Shown here: positions 17,257 through 24,671 of the stretch, in pieces
How positions within the stretch are numbered: position 1 is the stretch's first letter
Layout of the letters: the number at the start of each line of letters is the position of its first letter
Assembly: GCA_913061095.1 (NCBI GenBank)
Contig: CAJXVM010000036.1
Coordinates: 1-32,121 of the forward strand
Length of the DNA: 32,121 bases
Direction: 5' to 3'
Source: an uncultured Ignavibacteria bacterium
GTDB taxonomy: Bacteria > Bacteroidota > Ignavibacteria > SZUA-365
The notes under the pieces: model-generated
Seen by the model: the letters and a program-made list of their open reading frames with translations, nothing else
What the model was told of the DNA's origin: nothing
The model's database searches: none
Made by a program: the position numbers and the translations under genes

Positions 17257-18321
17257 GTGAAGAACTTCGATACGAGGGCCTATAGCATTGCGGACTTCCT
17301 AGAGTGGCACAGCAATGGACTGCTCGAACTCAGTCCAGATTTCCAGCGAAGAACTGTCTGGTCTGGGAAGGCAAAATCGTATTTGATCGACACGATCGTG
17401 CGGGGCCGCCCTATTCCGAAAATTCTGATAAGTCAGAAACTCAAAAGCTCTCGAACTGTACGAACGGTCGTGGATGGCCAGCAGCGACTTCGCGCCATCC
17501 TTGAATTCATTAATGGTGATTTCGCGATATCTAGAGCCCACAACAAGGAAATGGCGGGGATCCGATACCCGGCAATGTCGGAGGAAGAGCAGACCGAGTT
17601 TCTTCAATACGAACTCGGGGTCGACCTCCTGTTTGATCTGAATTACGAGGATCTTCTGGATATTTTCGCTCGAATCAACTCATACACCGTATCTCTCAAC
17701 ACACAGGAAAAACTGAATGCCAAGTACCTTGGGTACTTCAAACAGGCAGCATTTGACCTTGGCTATCGGTATGTCGATTTCTTCCTTCGTGCGTCAGTGA
17801 TGACAAAGCCCAAAGTCACGCGAATGGGGGAAGCAGAACTCGCGGGTGACCTCTTGGTCTCGCTTGTCGACAGTGTTCAGACGAATAAATCTATCGAGAC
17901 CTTCTACAAAAAATTCGAGGACGATCCAGGACAACTCGAGCAAGCAGAGATCAAGTTTGACAAGACAATGTCGTTCATTGGTGCAATCTACCCCCCAGAG
18001 GAGCTGGCAGGGACAAACTGGTCTCGAATTCATCTATTCTACACGCTGTTCACTGCCATTGCGCACTGTCTCTTTGGACTTGGAGGCCTTTCTAACTCCG
18101 TAAGATGTAAACTAACAAAAGCCAAGGTAGGTCAGGTACGAGTTTCGCTGGACGAGATAAGTGCAAGGTATGATGATGTGGCTGCAGACATGGACAGCCC
18201 ATCCGCTCCAAAAGACTACAAGTCATTCATAACTCGGTCTCGTCGGGGAACTACGGATACCGTGTCTCGCGTCGAGCGTGCAGAGTTTGTTTGCCGTAAG
18301 ATCAAGAAGCACTTGGGCTAA
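17257..18321 (+). CDS. DUF262 (GmrSD/ParB-like nuclease) domain protein
   Basis: A 354-residue protein. The N-terminal DUF262 domain shows FQRRTVW (residues 29-35), YLIDTIVRGRPIPKILI and VVDGQQRLRAIL with the signature Asp73-Gly-Gln-Gln-Arg77. This domain occurs in type IV modification-dependent systems such as GmrSD and in several anti-phage systems. No DUF1524 HNH nuclease domain follows; the C-terminal half is mostly helical and unassigned. The start is GTG at 17257 with AAAGGAGA 8 nt upstream. The base composition is visibly more A+T-rich than the housekeeping flanks. It is directly followed, with no gap, by the HEPN gene, and starts 48 bp after the restriction endonuclease. Confidence 0.88.
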   Translation: MKNFDTRAYSIADFLEWHSNGLLELSPDFQRRTVWSGKAKSYLIDTIVRGRPIPKILISQKLKSSRTVRTVVDGQQRLRAILEFINGDFAISRAHNKEMAGIRYPAMSEEEQTEFLQYELGVDLLFDLNYEDLLDIFARINSYTVSLNTQEKLNAKYLGYFKQAAFDLGYRYVDFFLRASVMTKPKVTRMGEAELAGDLLVSLVDSVQTNKSIETFYKKFEDDPGQLEQAEIKFDKTMSFIGAIYPPEELAGTNWSRIHLFYTLFTAIAHCLFGLGGLSNSVRCKLTKAKVGQVRVSLDEISARYDDVAADMDSPSAPKDYKSFITRSRRGTTDTVSRVERAEFVCRKIKKHLG

Positions 18322-18957
18322 ATGACAATGAAGACGAGACCCGCAGCATGCTTGGCTGTTCTGCAGAAGGAATACCGTGCGCTGCGAAAGCTGAACGACA
18401 GGAATCAAAAACAGTTTTCCAGCGCTTCCGGAAACCTGAAGCTCACAAGAGCGCAAATGCACCTTCTGACTGAGACTGTGTTTTTTGGCGCCTTCAGGGC
18501 GTACGAGCAGTTCCTGAGAAACGTGTTTCTGCTCTACTGTAGCGGTCAACAGCCTAGTGGCAGGAAGTTGGCTCGGACTTTCCTGCAGCCGAAGACGATC
18601 AGCCATGCGGAAACGCTCATAAAGTCTTCCATGCCATTTTTGGACTGGAGTAGCCCGGATACCCTTATAGAAAGATCTGAAGCCTATCTGAAGGACGGTT
18701 ACCCAGTGAAGAATCCTCTGACGACCAATCTGGTTACATTGCGCGACATAAAGAAGGTGCGTAATCAGATCGCACACATGTCAGTCGAATCTACCCTCGA
18801 TTTTAAAAAGGTTCTCAAGTCACACTTCAGCACTGTGCCCCTCAGGATTCCCCGACCGGGGGAGTACTTGCTCCTTCCCTGCAAAGGGAACAACTCTACT
18901 TACTACCTGATTAGCTACATGGACACAATGGAAGACGTTGCCAAACAGATGACGTAG
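18322..18957 (+). CDS. HEPN-domain protein, partner of the DUF262 protein
   Basis: A 211-residue helical protein. The segment FFGAFRAYEQFLRNVFLLYC and the motif RNQIAH at residues 147-152 (R-x4-H, the HEPN catalytic signature of ribonuclease toxins) place it in the HEPN superfamily, probably the MAE_28990/MAE_18760-like or RiboL-PSP branch. Members of these branches have been noted beside DUF262 genes (from memory of comparative-genomics work). The ATG touches the TAA stop of the DUF262 gene, indicating translational coupling; a second ATG two codons later is an alternative. RNA cleavage or infection-induced toxicity is inferred, not shown. A short strand-rich tail follows the helical core. 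Confidence 0.75.
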   Translation: MTMKTRPAACLAVLQKEYRALRKLNDRNQKQFSSASGNLKLTRAQMHLLTETVFFGAFRAYEQFLRNVFLLYCSGQQPSGRKLARTFLQPKTISHAETLIKSSMPFLDWSSPDTLIERSEAYLKDGYPVKNPLTTNLVTLRDIKKVRNQIAHMSVESTLDFKKVLKSHFSTVPLRIPRPGEYLLLPCKGNNSTYYLISYMDTMEDVAKQMT

Positions 18958-19076
18958 CAGTTGCATATAAACCGAGTCCACAGTACCAATGAATGTCACG
19001 CCGAGCTGGTTTTCTAATGACCGGTGGCTTCTGATGGTTAATAGTCTTCCGTGTATTCTAAAACATCATTCTGTTC

Positions 19077-20081
19077 ATGGGAACCGAAATCAAAACCTGG
19101 GAAATCAGAGACGGCAAACCCGTAGCTGTCGAAACGACGCTCACCGAAGCGGGGCGCTATGAAGCGCTTGATCTGGAATCATGGATCGTGGCGGATCCCG
19201 GGATTGTGCGGCCGGGACTGCGGCTGATCGGACGGCAGGTGATGACCAACTCCGGTCCGCTGGATCTGCTGGCAATCGACCGGTCGGGTGACCTCGTGGT
19301 GATCGAACTGAAGCGAGATAGGCTTCCACGTGAGGCGCTGGCGCAGGCGATTGATTATGCGTCGGATCTGGCGGCGTGGTCGATAGACAAGATCAGTGAG
19401 GCCTGCATGAAGTATACAGGCGAGAGTCTCGAGGATGTGTTCAGCTCCAGCTTCCCGGAAGTCGATCTCGAAACGACGAAGATCAATGACCGGCAGAGGA
19501 TCGTGCTCGTTGGCTTCGGTGCGGAAACGGCGCTGGAACGCATGGTCGAGTGGCTTTCGGATAACTATGGCGTGAGTATCAACGCAGTGATCCTGAAGTA
19601 TGTACGCACGGCGACGGGCTCGGAGACTCTCACCAGGACGGCGGTGATCTCCGAGGAACTGGAAGAGAAACGCAGCCGCGACAAGAAGTTCACCATCCCG
19701 ATGTCGGATGATCCCGGACAGTACGAGGAGGATGATCTCAGGCGCTTATTGATAGAATATCTTTCGCAGGACCTCGTGACGGCACAGCGCATCCGCGACG
19801 TGCTCATTCCCGGCTGCCTGAAACAGGATAAGTTCACACGCGAAAAATTGAAGGAAGAATTCCTCCATCAGAATCCTGATGTGGAGCCGACCAAGGCCGG
19901 ATATTCCCTTTCAGTCATCTCGGGCCAAATGGGCTTGAAGAAAAACGACTTCCTCCGACAGGTCATCGGCTACGAATATCCAACGTATGAATGGGAGAAG
20001 GACAACTACTTCATCCGACCCGAATATCGGCAGCTTGTCACCACGGTGCTTGAGGCAATCCGGAAGGAAAACGGTTCCTAA
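19077..20081 (+). CDS. NucS/DUF91-like PD-(D/E)XK nuclease domain protein
   Basis: A 334-residue protein. Residues ~45-100 form an endonuclease-NucS-like core: GRQVMTNSGPLDLLAID with Asp63, then LVVIELKRD with Glu77 and Lys79, followed by a helix with Q, the PD-(D/E)XK catalytic arrangement. The N-terminal DNA-binding domain of archaeal or actinobacterial NucS is not evident, and the C-terminal ~150 residues (EEDDLRRLLIEYLSQDLV..., YPTYEWEKDNYFIRPEY) are unassigned. It probably acts on DNA, perhaps in repair or defence, as the last gene of the island. No clear ribosome site precedes the ATG. The G+C content is back to the level of the flanks, so it may have arrived separately from the genes upstream. 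Confidence 0.75.
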   Translation: MGTEIKTWEIRDGKPVAVETTLTEAGRYEALDLESWIVADPGIVRPGLRLIGRQVMTNSGPLDLLAIDRSGDLVVIELKRDRLPREALAQAIDYASDLAAWSIDKISEACMKYTGESLEDVFSSSFPEVDLETTKINDRQRIVLVGFGAETALERMVEWLSDNYGVSINAVILKYVRTATGSETLTRTAVISEELEEKRSRDKKFTIPMSDDPGQYEEDDLRRLLIEYLSQDLVTAQRIRDVLIPGCLKQDKFTREKLKEEFLHQNPDVEPTKAGYSLSVISGQMGLKKNDFLRQVIGYEYPTYEWEKDNYFIRPEYRQLVTTVLEAIRKENGS

Positions 20082-20094
20082 TAGTAAGAGGGAT

Positions 20095-20117
20095 GGAGCC
20101 GGTGGTAGTCCGGCTCC
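20095..20117 (+). terminator. Possible terminator hairpin after the NucS-like gene
   Basis: Perfect 8-bp arms GGAGCCGG/CCGGCTCC surround a 7-nt loop, 13 bp after the stop codon. No T-tract follows, so intrinsic termination is uncertain. Confidence 0.4.
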
Positions 20118-20181
20118 AAATAAGGGGATAAGAATGACCTCCGTTGCAGGGGGAAGCCTTATCACGCGGTGATACGCGATA

Positions 20182-20418
20182 TCAACCACCCTTCCGCATC
20201 CGCAGCACATCTCCCACCAGGATCGCGGCGGGATAGAGCACTTCCTCTTCCTGCCGGGCGTGGGTGATGAGCCGTTCGGCGAAGGCGACGGCGGCGTCGT
20301 TTCCTGCGGCGATGCCGGTTTCACGGCGCTGCTTCGCGGCGGCGTGTATGTCGCGGTGTTCGGCGAGCATCCCGGGCATGGCGGCGCGGTGGCTGACGGT
20401 TTTAGCGAATTCAGGCAA
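20182..20418 (-). pseudogene. C-terminal fragment of a hemerythrin (HHE) protein
   Basis: 78 residues containing MLAEHRDIHAAAKQ and AERLITHARQEEEVLYPAAILVGD, which match the second half of an HHE domain (HxxxH and HxxxEE...YP patterns). The first helices with their metal ligands are missing. The only start is a TTG at 20418 without a ribosome site, and the upstream frame runs into the TTACCCGGGTAA repeats and a stop at about 20445. The gene was probably truncated when the repeats arrived or expanded. It is convergent with the NucS-like gene. Confidence 0.55.
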
Positions 20419-20420
20419 TA

Positions 20421-20490
20421 TTACCCGGGTAAAATTGGGTTTTTATCCGGGTAAAAATGCCAAAAGGGGGGATTATACCCGGGTAAAAAT
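20421..20490. repeat. Three palindromic TTACCCGGGTAA-type repeats
   Basis: A perfect 12-bp palindrome is at 20421-20432. A decayed copy (ATCCGGGTAAAAA) starts at 20445, and a third (TACCCGGGTA) is at 20476-20485. Each is followed by an A-run and then TGG or TGCC. They lie between the hemerythrin fragment and the SAM methyltransferase gene, about 110 bp upstream of its ATG. They may be a mobile palindromic repeat or an operator cluster. Confidence 0.6.
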
Positions 20491-20597
20491 GGGAGAGGAT
20501 TCGTGCGTGATGCGCGGTTTCGCGGGCTTCGCGGAGCGCAGTTTGTTGAGGCAAAATCCTTAAGTTAGCAGACAATCATATCAGAGGATGGACTTTC

Positions 20598-21353
20598 ATG
20601 GATATGCTGAAATTCTACGACATCACGCACCGTGAGCATCTGATACTCAATCCCACGAGCGAGGAAAAACTGGCGCGCCTGGTGGAGCTTCTGCGCCTGC
20701 CGGCGGATGCGCAGGTGGTCGACATCGCGTGCGGGAAGGGCGCGTTCCTGATTCGCCTGGCGGAAGCCCAAGGCGTTCGCGGCACGGGCGTCGACATTTC
20801 CGCGTTCCATATCGCCGATGCGGAGAAGAAACTCGAGGAGCGGGTGCCCGGCGCGGACATCACGTTCACGGCGATGGAAGGTGCGGAGTTCAGTCCGGAT
20901 GCACCGCACAGCCTGGACCTGGCATCCTGCATCGGCGCGAGCTGGATCTACGGGGGACATGCCGGTACGCTCGATGCGCTGATCGGCATGGTGAAGCCCG
21001 GCGGCTGGGTGATCGCGGGAGAACCGTTCTGGCGGCAGGAGCCGGCAGCGGAGTACCTGGAAGCGCTGGAGTGCGCGCGGGAAGATTTCAGCAGCCACGC
21101 CTCGAATGCGGAAGCAGGCCAGCAGCGGGGACTGCAGCTCGTCCACACCATCGTGAGCAGCAAGGACGACTGGGATCGGTACGAAGGCCTCCAGTGGCTG
21201 GCCGCGGACGCGTATGCGCGCACGCATCCGGATGATCCGGACCTGCCGGAGCTGGCTGAGAAAGTCAGCACCGCGAAGACGGCCTACCTGCGATGGGGTC
21301 GCGACACGCTCGGCTGGGCGATTTACGTGTTCAGATTACGCTCCGTGGCCTGA
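20598..21353 (+). CDS. Class I SAM-dependent methyltransferase
   Basis: A 251-residue protein. The SAM-binding motif VVDIACGKG is at about residues 39-47, followed by GTGVDIS at the end of strand 2 and VKPGGWVIAGEPFW after the core. The substrate is not evident; the N-terminus MLKFYDITHREHLILNP and the Trp-rich C-terminus resemble small-molecule methyltransferases. The ATG at 20598 has GAGG about 10 nt upstream. It is monocistronic by spacing. Confidence 0.87.
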   Translation: MDMLKFYDITHREHLILNPTSEEKLARLVELLRLPADAQVVDIACGKGAFLIRLAEAQGVRGTGVDISAFHIADAEKKLEERVPGADITFTAMEGAEFSPDAPHSLDLASCIGASWIYGGHAGTLDALIGMVKPGGWVIAGEPFWRQEPAAEYLEALECAREDFSSHASNAEAGQQRGLQLVHTIVSSKDDWDRYEGLQWLAADAYARTHPDDPDLPELAEKVSTAKTAYLRWGRDTLGWAIYVFRLRSVA

Positions 21354-21483
21354 CGGGGAGCGCTGCGGAAGAAGCTCTTACGTCAAACACACTTTTGCAT
21401 TTCCATGACAGGACCATGACATCCGGTGCGCACGAATCCGCGTTCTTTGTACCGAGTCATTCATTATTGTCAAGGAGCATCTC

Positions 21484-22812
21484 ATGACACGGGAACAGAA
21501 GTACACGACAACGACAGGCATCCTGGGCCATATCCTCGCAATCCTGTCCATTCTCACGCTGTTCGCAGCCTGCTCGGAGGATGAGAGTATCGTGGAGCCA
21601 GCGGATCCGGGACTTCGCATGGCTGTCATATCAGACCTGCACTACTATGATCCCTCACTGGGCATGGAGGGACAGGAATGGCAGATGGGCCTGTTTGCCG
21701 ATCCGAAGCTGCTGACGGAAAACGCCGATATCCTTTCGTCGCTGTTCACCTCCGTGAAGACTTCCGATGCCGAGGTTGTTCTCGTGCCGGGCGACCTCAC
21801 GAAAGACGGGGAAAAGCACAACCACGAGGCAATGGCGGCTTTTCTGCGGTCGCTCGAGAGCAGCGGCAAGAAGGTGTTCGTCGTGCCGGGTAACCACGAC
21901 GTCAACAATCCCGTGGCGAAGAGCTTCCATGGCGATCCCGCTGTGAGCATTCCGGGCGTGACTCCCTCAGAATTCGCACAGATCTACGACGAGTTCGGAT
22001 ACGGCGAGGCAACAGACCGCGACCCCGCATCGCTCAGCTACGTGGCGGCGTTGCAGCCGGATCTCTGGCTGATCGCCATCGATGGCTGCGTCTACACTAC
22101 CGGGGAAGAGACCCCGCCCACCTACGGCTCCATCTCGGAGGCCACGGCCTCCTGGGTCGTCTCGAAGCTGCAGGAAGCAAAGTCACAGAACATACGCGTC
22201 ATCGCCATGATGCACCATGCGCTCGTGGAGCATTTCACAGGACAGAGCACTTTCCCGGTGACGGCCGAGTACGTGGTCAGTGACTGGCAGCAGCGCGCAT
22301 CGTCCTTCGTACAGGCAGGAATGAAGATCCTGTTCTCCGGACACTTCCACGCGAACGACGTGGTGTCGTACGCCGAAGGCAGCAATACCCTCTACGACAT
22401 TTCCACCGGCTCACCGCTCAGCGCACCCTGTCCGTGGCGCCTGGCGACTCTGTATAAGGATGGCCGACTGACTCTGGACACGCGGACGATAACGAACGTG
22501 AGCGTCCCCGGTGGAAACTTCCCCCGGTACGCGACGGAATATCTGACCACCGGCATGACAAACCTCGTGGCCTATATGCTCGTGAATGATTTTGGCGTGC
22601 CTGACGAACTGGCCGGTCAGATCGCACCGGTTGTCGCCGCTGCCTACGTGGCCAATTACGCCGGTGACGAGGAGATGGACACCGCTTCCGAACAGGCAGT
22701 GACAATGCTCAACAGTCTTGGTGACCCCACGGCTGCCCTGCTGGCGCAGCTTATCACCTCGATGCGCACCGACCTGCCGCCGGCGGACAACGCTCTCTCC
22801 ATCACGCTCTGA
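21484..22812 (+). CDS. Calcineurin-like metallophosphoesterase, probable lipoprotein
   Basis: A 442-residue protein. The N-terminus has a lipoprotein signal with lipobox LFAAC at about residue 30, so it is probably membrane-anchored outside the cytoplasm. The metal-binding motifs appear in order: DLHY, GDLTKDG, GNHD, MMHH and GHFH, the binuclear metallophosphatase set. A C-terminal region of about 100 residues follows the catalytic domain. The substrate is unknown. An AAGGAG ribosome site precedes the ATG. The strong hairpin at 22861 follows 48 bp after the stop. Confidence 0.9.
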   Translation: MTREQKYTTTTGILGHILAILSILTLFAACSEDESIVEPADPGLRMAVISDLHYYDPSLGMEGQEWQMGLFADPKLLTENADILSSLFTSVKTSDAEVVLVPGDLTKDGEKHNHEAMAAFLRSLESSGKKVFVVPGNHDVNNPVAKSFHGDPAVSIPGVTPSEFAQIYDEFGYGEATDRDPASLSYVAALQPDLWLIAIDGCVYTTGEETPPTYGSISEATASWVVSKLQEAKSQNIRVIAMMHHALVEHFTGQSTFPVTAEYVVSDWQQRASSFVQAGMKILFSGHFHANDVVSYAEGSNTLYDISTGSPLSAPCPWRLATLYKDGRLTLDTRTITNVSVPGGNFPRYATEYLTTGMTNLVAYMLVNDFGVPDELAGQIAPVVAAAYVANYAGDEEMDTASEQAVTMLNSLGDPTAALLAQLITSMRTDLPPADNALSITL

Positions 22813-22860
22813 CGGTCCCGTTGTGGGCACCACACGGGTGCCGCGTATTGTACGAACTTC

Positions 22861-22890
22861 ACACCCCCGCAGTCCCATGTGCGGGGGTGT
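22861..22890 (+). terminator. Strong hairpin terminator
   Basis: Perfect 11-bp arms ACACCCCCGCA/TGCGGGGGTGT with an 8-nt loop, followed by TACTTTATT. It is placed right after the metallophosphoesterase gene and is the best terminator candidate in the window. Only three consecutive T follow. Confidence 0.7.
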
Positions 22891-23127
22891 TACTTTATTC
22901 GCGGCAGTGTCAAAACAAGATGACAGTTCGCTGCGGAGTTCGTTCTCTTGTCTGAAGCAGACTTCCACGATAACCGGGCTCGCGGTGTCGCCGGTGAGTT
23001 TCGTGAACAGTAAGTCACCCGCGACCCAAATCTGACTGGCGTCCCCCGACGCGTAAGCAAACGTCATCCCGCGTGTTCCATTATGAACACAGGATCACAA
23101 CCAGCCAGATCATGGAAAGGTACCTAC
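22891..23127. other. Intergenic segment; possible minus-strand gene fragment
   Basis: No convincing gene. On the minus strand, a frame opens at ATG 23067 and reads about 58 plausible residues (including GDASQIWVAGDLLFTKLTGD and SPVIVEVCFRQENELRSEL) before running into the terminator hairpin. It may be a remnant of an extracellular beta-rich protein, but I do not recognise it. Confidence 0.25.
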
Positions 23128-23181
23128 ATGAAACGCCTCACGATCCTCGCGATCCTCCCTGCTGGGCCTTTCTTGATGTAA
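23128..23181 (+). pseudogene. Truncated start of a secreted-protein gene
   Basis: A GGAAAGG ribosome site precedes an ATG at 23128 and 17 codons, MKRLTILAILPAGPFLM, then TAA at 23179-23181. This is the start of a signal peptide with nothing behind it. The adjoining sequence is a heptamer-like repeat and then the convergent decarboxylase gene. The body of the gene has probably been deleted; a functional leader peptide is a less likely alternative. Confidence 0.5.
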
Positions 23182-23183
23182 TA

Positions 23184-23212
23184 TTTCTTCGCTCTCTTCG
23201 TCCCTTCGTTGT
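23184..23212. repeat. Heptamer-like repeat after the decarboxylase gene
   Basis: Read on the minus strand it runs as GAA-rich near-heptamers (GAAGGGA, CGAAGAG, AGCGAAG) immediately after the TGA stop of the decarboxylase gene. Similar short GAAGG/CACGAAG heptamer tracts are common between genes in many environmental bacteria (general knowledge). Confidence 0.45.
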
Positions 23213-24580
23213 TCACATTACATGTTGTTCCACGGTTGTGTGTATGCGCTCGACCCAGCTGGCGTGCTCGGGTTTCATGAGGGCGCTGCGAAGAACGGTG
23301 GTCCATTCGGCGTCGGCGCGGAGGTCGGGGTAGCGCGCGGTGAGCAGGCTGGTCGGTACACGCAGCTTGCTCAGGTACAGCGGGTTCTCTTCGTCGTTCA
23401 TGGTGCGCTCGAAGACGTCCGCAGCATGCGCGGAGATGCCACTCGCGCTGCGCTCGCCGGTGTCGGGGAAGAAGGCGACGATGTCCAGCTCCGGCTCCAG
23501 CACGAGCGAGAGTCTGTCGGATGTGCGGATGCGTTCACTCCATTCGAGCGCGGCGCTGCGGCAGCGGCGGAGGACGGCGCCGAGTCCTGTGTCGGATGCC
23601 AGCGGCAGCAGACGCAGGGTGAGCCACAGCGCGGCGGCGGATGCGCCCGCGCGCGAGCACTCGAGACTGATCTCCCCGAGATGCAGGTCGTCGGATGTGA
23701 AGTATGTGTAGGGCGAGTCGTGCACGTAATGGCGTCCGACCGCCGGATCGCGGAAGAGCACGCAGCCGCATCCGTAGGGCTGCAACCCGTGCTTGTGCGG
23801 ATCCACGACGATGCTGTCGGCTTCGCCGATGGCTTCGAACGCGGCGGAATCCACGCAGTCCTGCGCATCGTCCGCGATGAGCGTGAAAAATCCCCCGTAC
23901 GCGGCATCCACATGAATCCGGAAGCCATGGCGTTCGCGCAGTTCCAGCATACGGGGCAATGGATCCAGCGCGCCGACTCCGGTCGTGCCCAGCGTCGCCA
24001 CCACGGTGCCGATATCCTCGGAGAGACAGAGGGTGTTGAGCGCGTCGGGATCCATGCGTCCGCCGGCGTCGGCGGGCACTTCCACGGCGCGGATGCCGAG
24101 CACTTCGCACATGCGGCTGTGGGTGTAATGCGCCTGGGAGGAGAAGGCAACCGCGCGTCCGGGCTGCTCGTGCCGGGCGATGTACAGTGCCTCGAGGTTG
24201 GCGATAGTGCCGCTGGAGGTCAGGTGACCGAGATGCTCTTTGTAGCCGAACATGCGCGCGAGGTCTGTGGTGAGCTCCTTTTCGATCTGTCCGGTGGCGG
24301 GACCCCCGTCGAGCGCGTGGTTGTTGGGATTGATGAGCATGGCGGCGAGGTAGCCGAGCACGGCGGCGTGATGCGGCGGCTTGAGCATCTGTCCAGCGTA
24401 CATCGGGTGGAAAAAGGGATAGTTGTCCTGCAGCCGCGCTTCGAGCTCCTGCAGTCCCTCGCGCAGGAGCCGGTCGTCCACCTGCAGACTGTCATCCTCA
24501 TGAAACGGGAGCCAGCGCGCGCGGAAACGGCGCTGCGCGTCAATCACATCCGGGAGCATGGCAGCGAGCTGATCGAGCAT
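23213..24580 (-). CDS. Group II pyridoxal-dependent decarboxylase family protein
   Basis: A 455-residue PLP enzyme of the aromatic-amino-acid/glutamate/diaminobutyrate decarboxylase group. The PLP-aspartate motif HVDAAYGGF and the Schiff-base lysine in DPHKHGLQPYGCG are clear. The N-terminal HPMYAGQMLKPPHHAAV and LTSSGTIANLEAL blocks are also family hallmarks. The substrate amino acid cannot be deduced. AAGGACG precedes the ATG at 24580. It is divergent from galT and convergent with the truncated secreted-protein remnant. Confidence 0.9.
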   Translation of the reverse strand: MLDQLAAMLPDVIDAQRRFRARWLPFHEDDSLQVDDRLLREGLQELEARLQDNYPFFHPMYAGQMLKPPHHAAVLGYLAAMLINPNNHALDGGPATGQIEKELTTDLARMFGYKEHLGHLTSSGTIANLEALYIARHEQPGRAVAFSSQAHYTHSRMCEVLGIRAVEVPADAGGRMDPDALNTLCLSEDIGTVVATLGTTGVGALDPLPRMLELRERHGFRIHVDAAYGGFFTLIADDAQDCVDSAAFEAIGEADSIVVDPHKHGLQPYGCGCVLFRDPAVGRHYVHDSPYTYFTSDDLHLGEISLECSRAGASAAALWLTLRLLPLASDTGLGAVLRRCRSAALEWSERIRTSDRLSLVLEPELDIVAFFPDTGERSASGISAHAADVFERTMNDEENPLYLSKLRVPTSLLTARYPDLRADAEWTTVLRSALMKPEHASWVERIHTTVEQHVM

Positions 24581-24671
24581 GGATCGTCCTTGTATCGGTA
24601 TAACGGTCGTTGAATCCGAATATAGGAAATTCTATGTTGCGGGGGACTTCACACACAGCAGCAGGACCGCC

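Noticed and set aside
23222-24613. Plus-strand open frame of 463 codons opposite the decarboxylase
   Set aside because: The minus strand carries a complete PLP-decarboxylase with all motifs; the plus frame has none.
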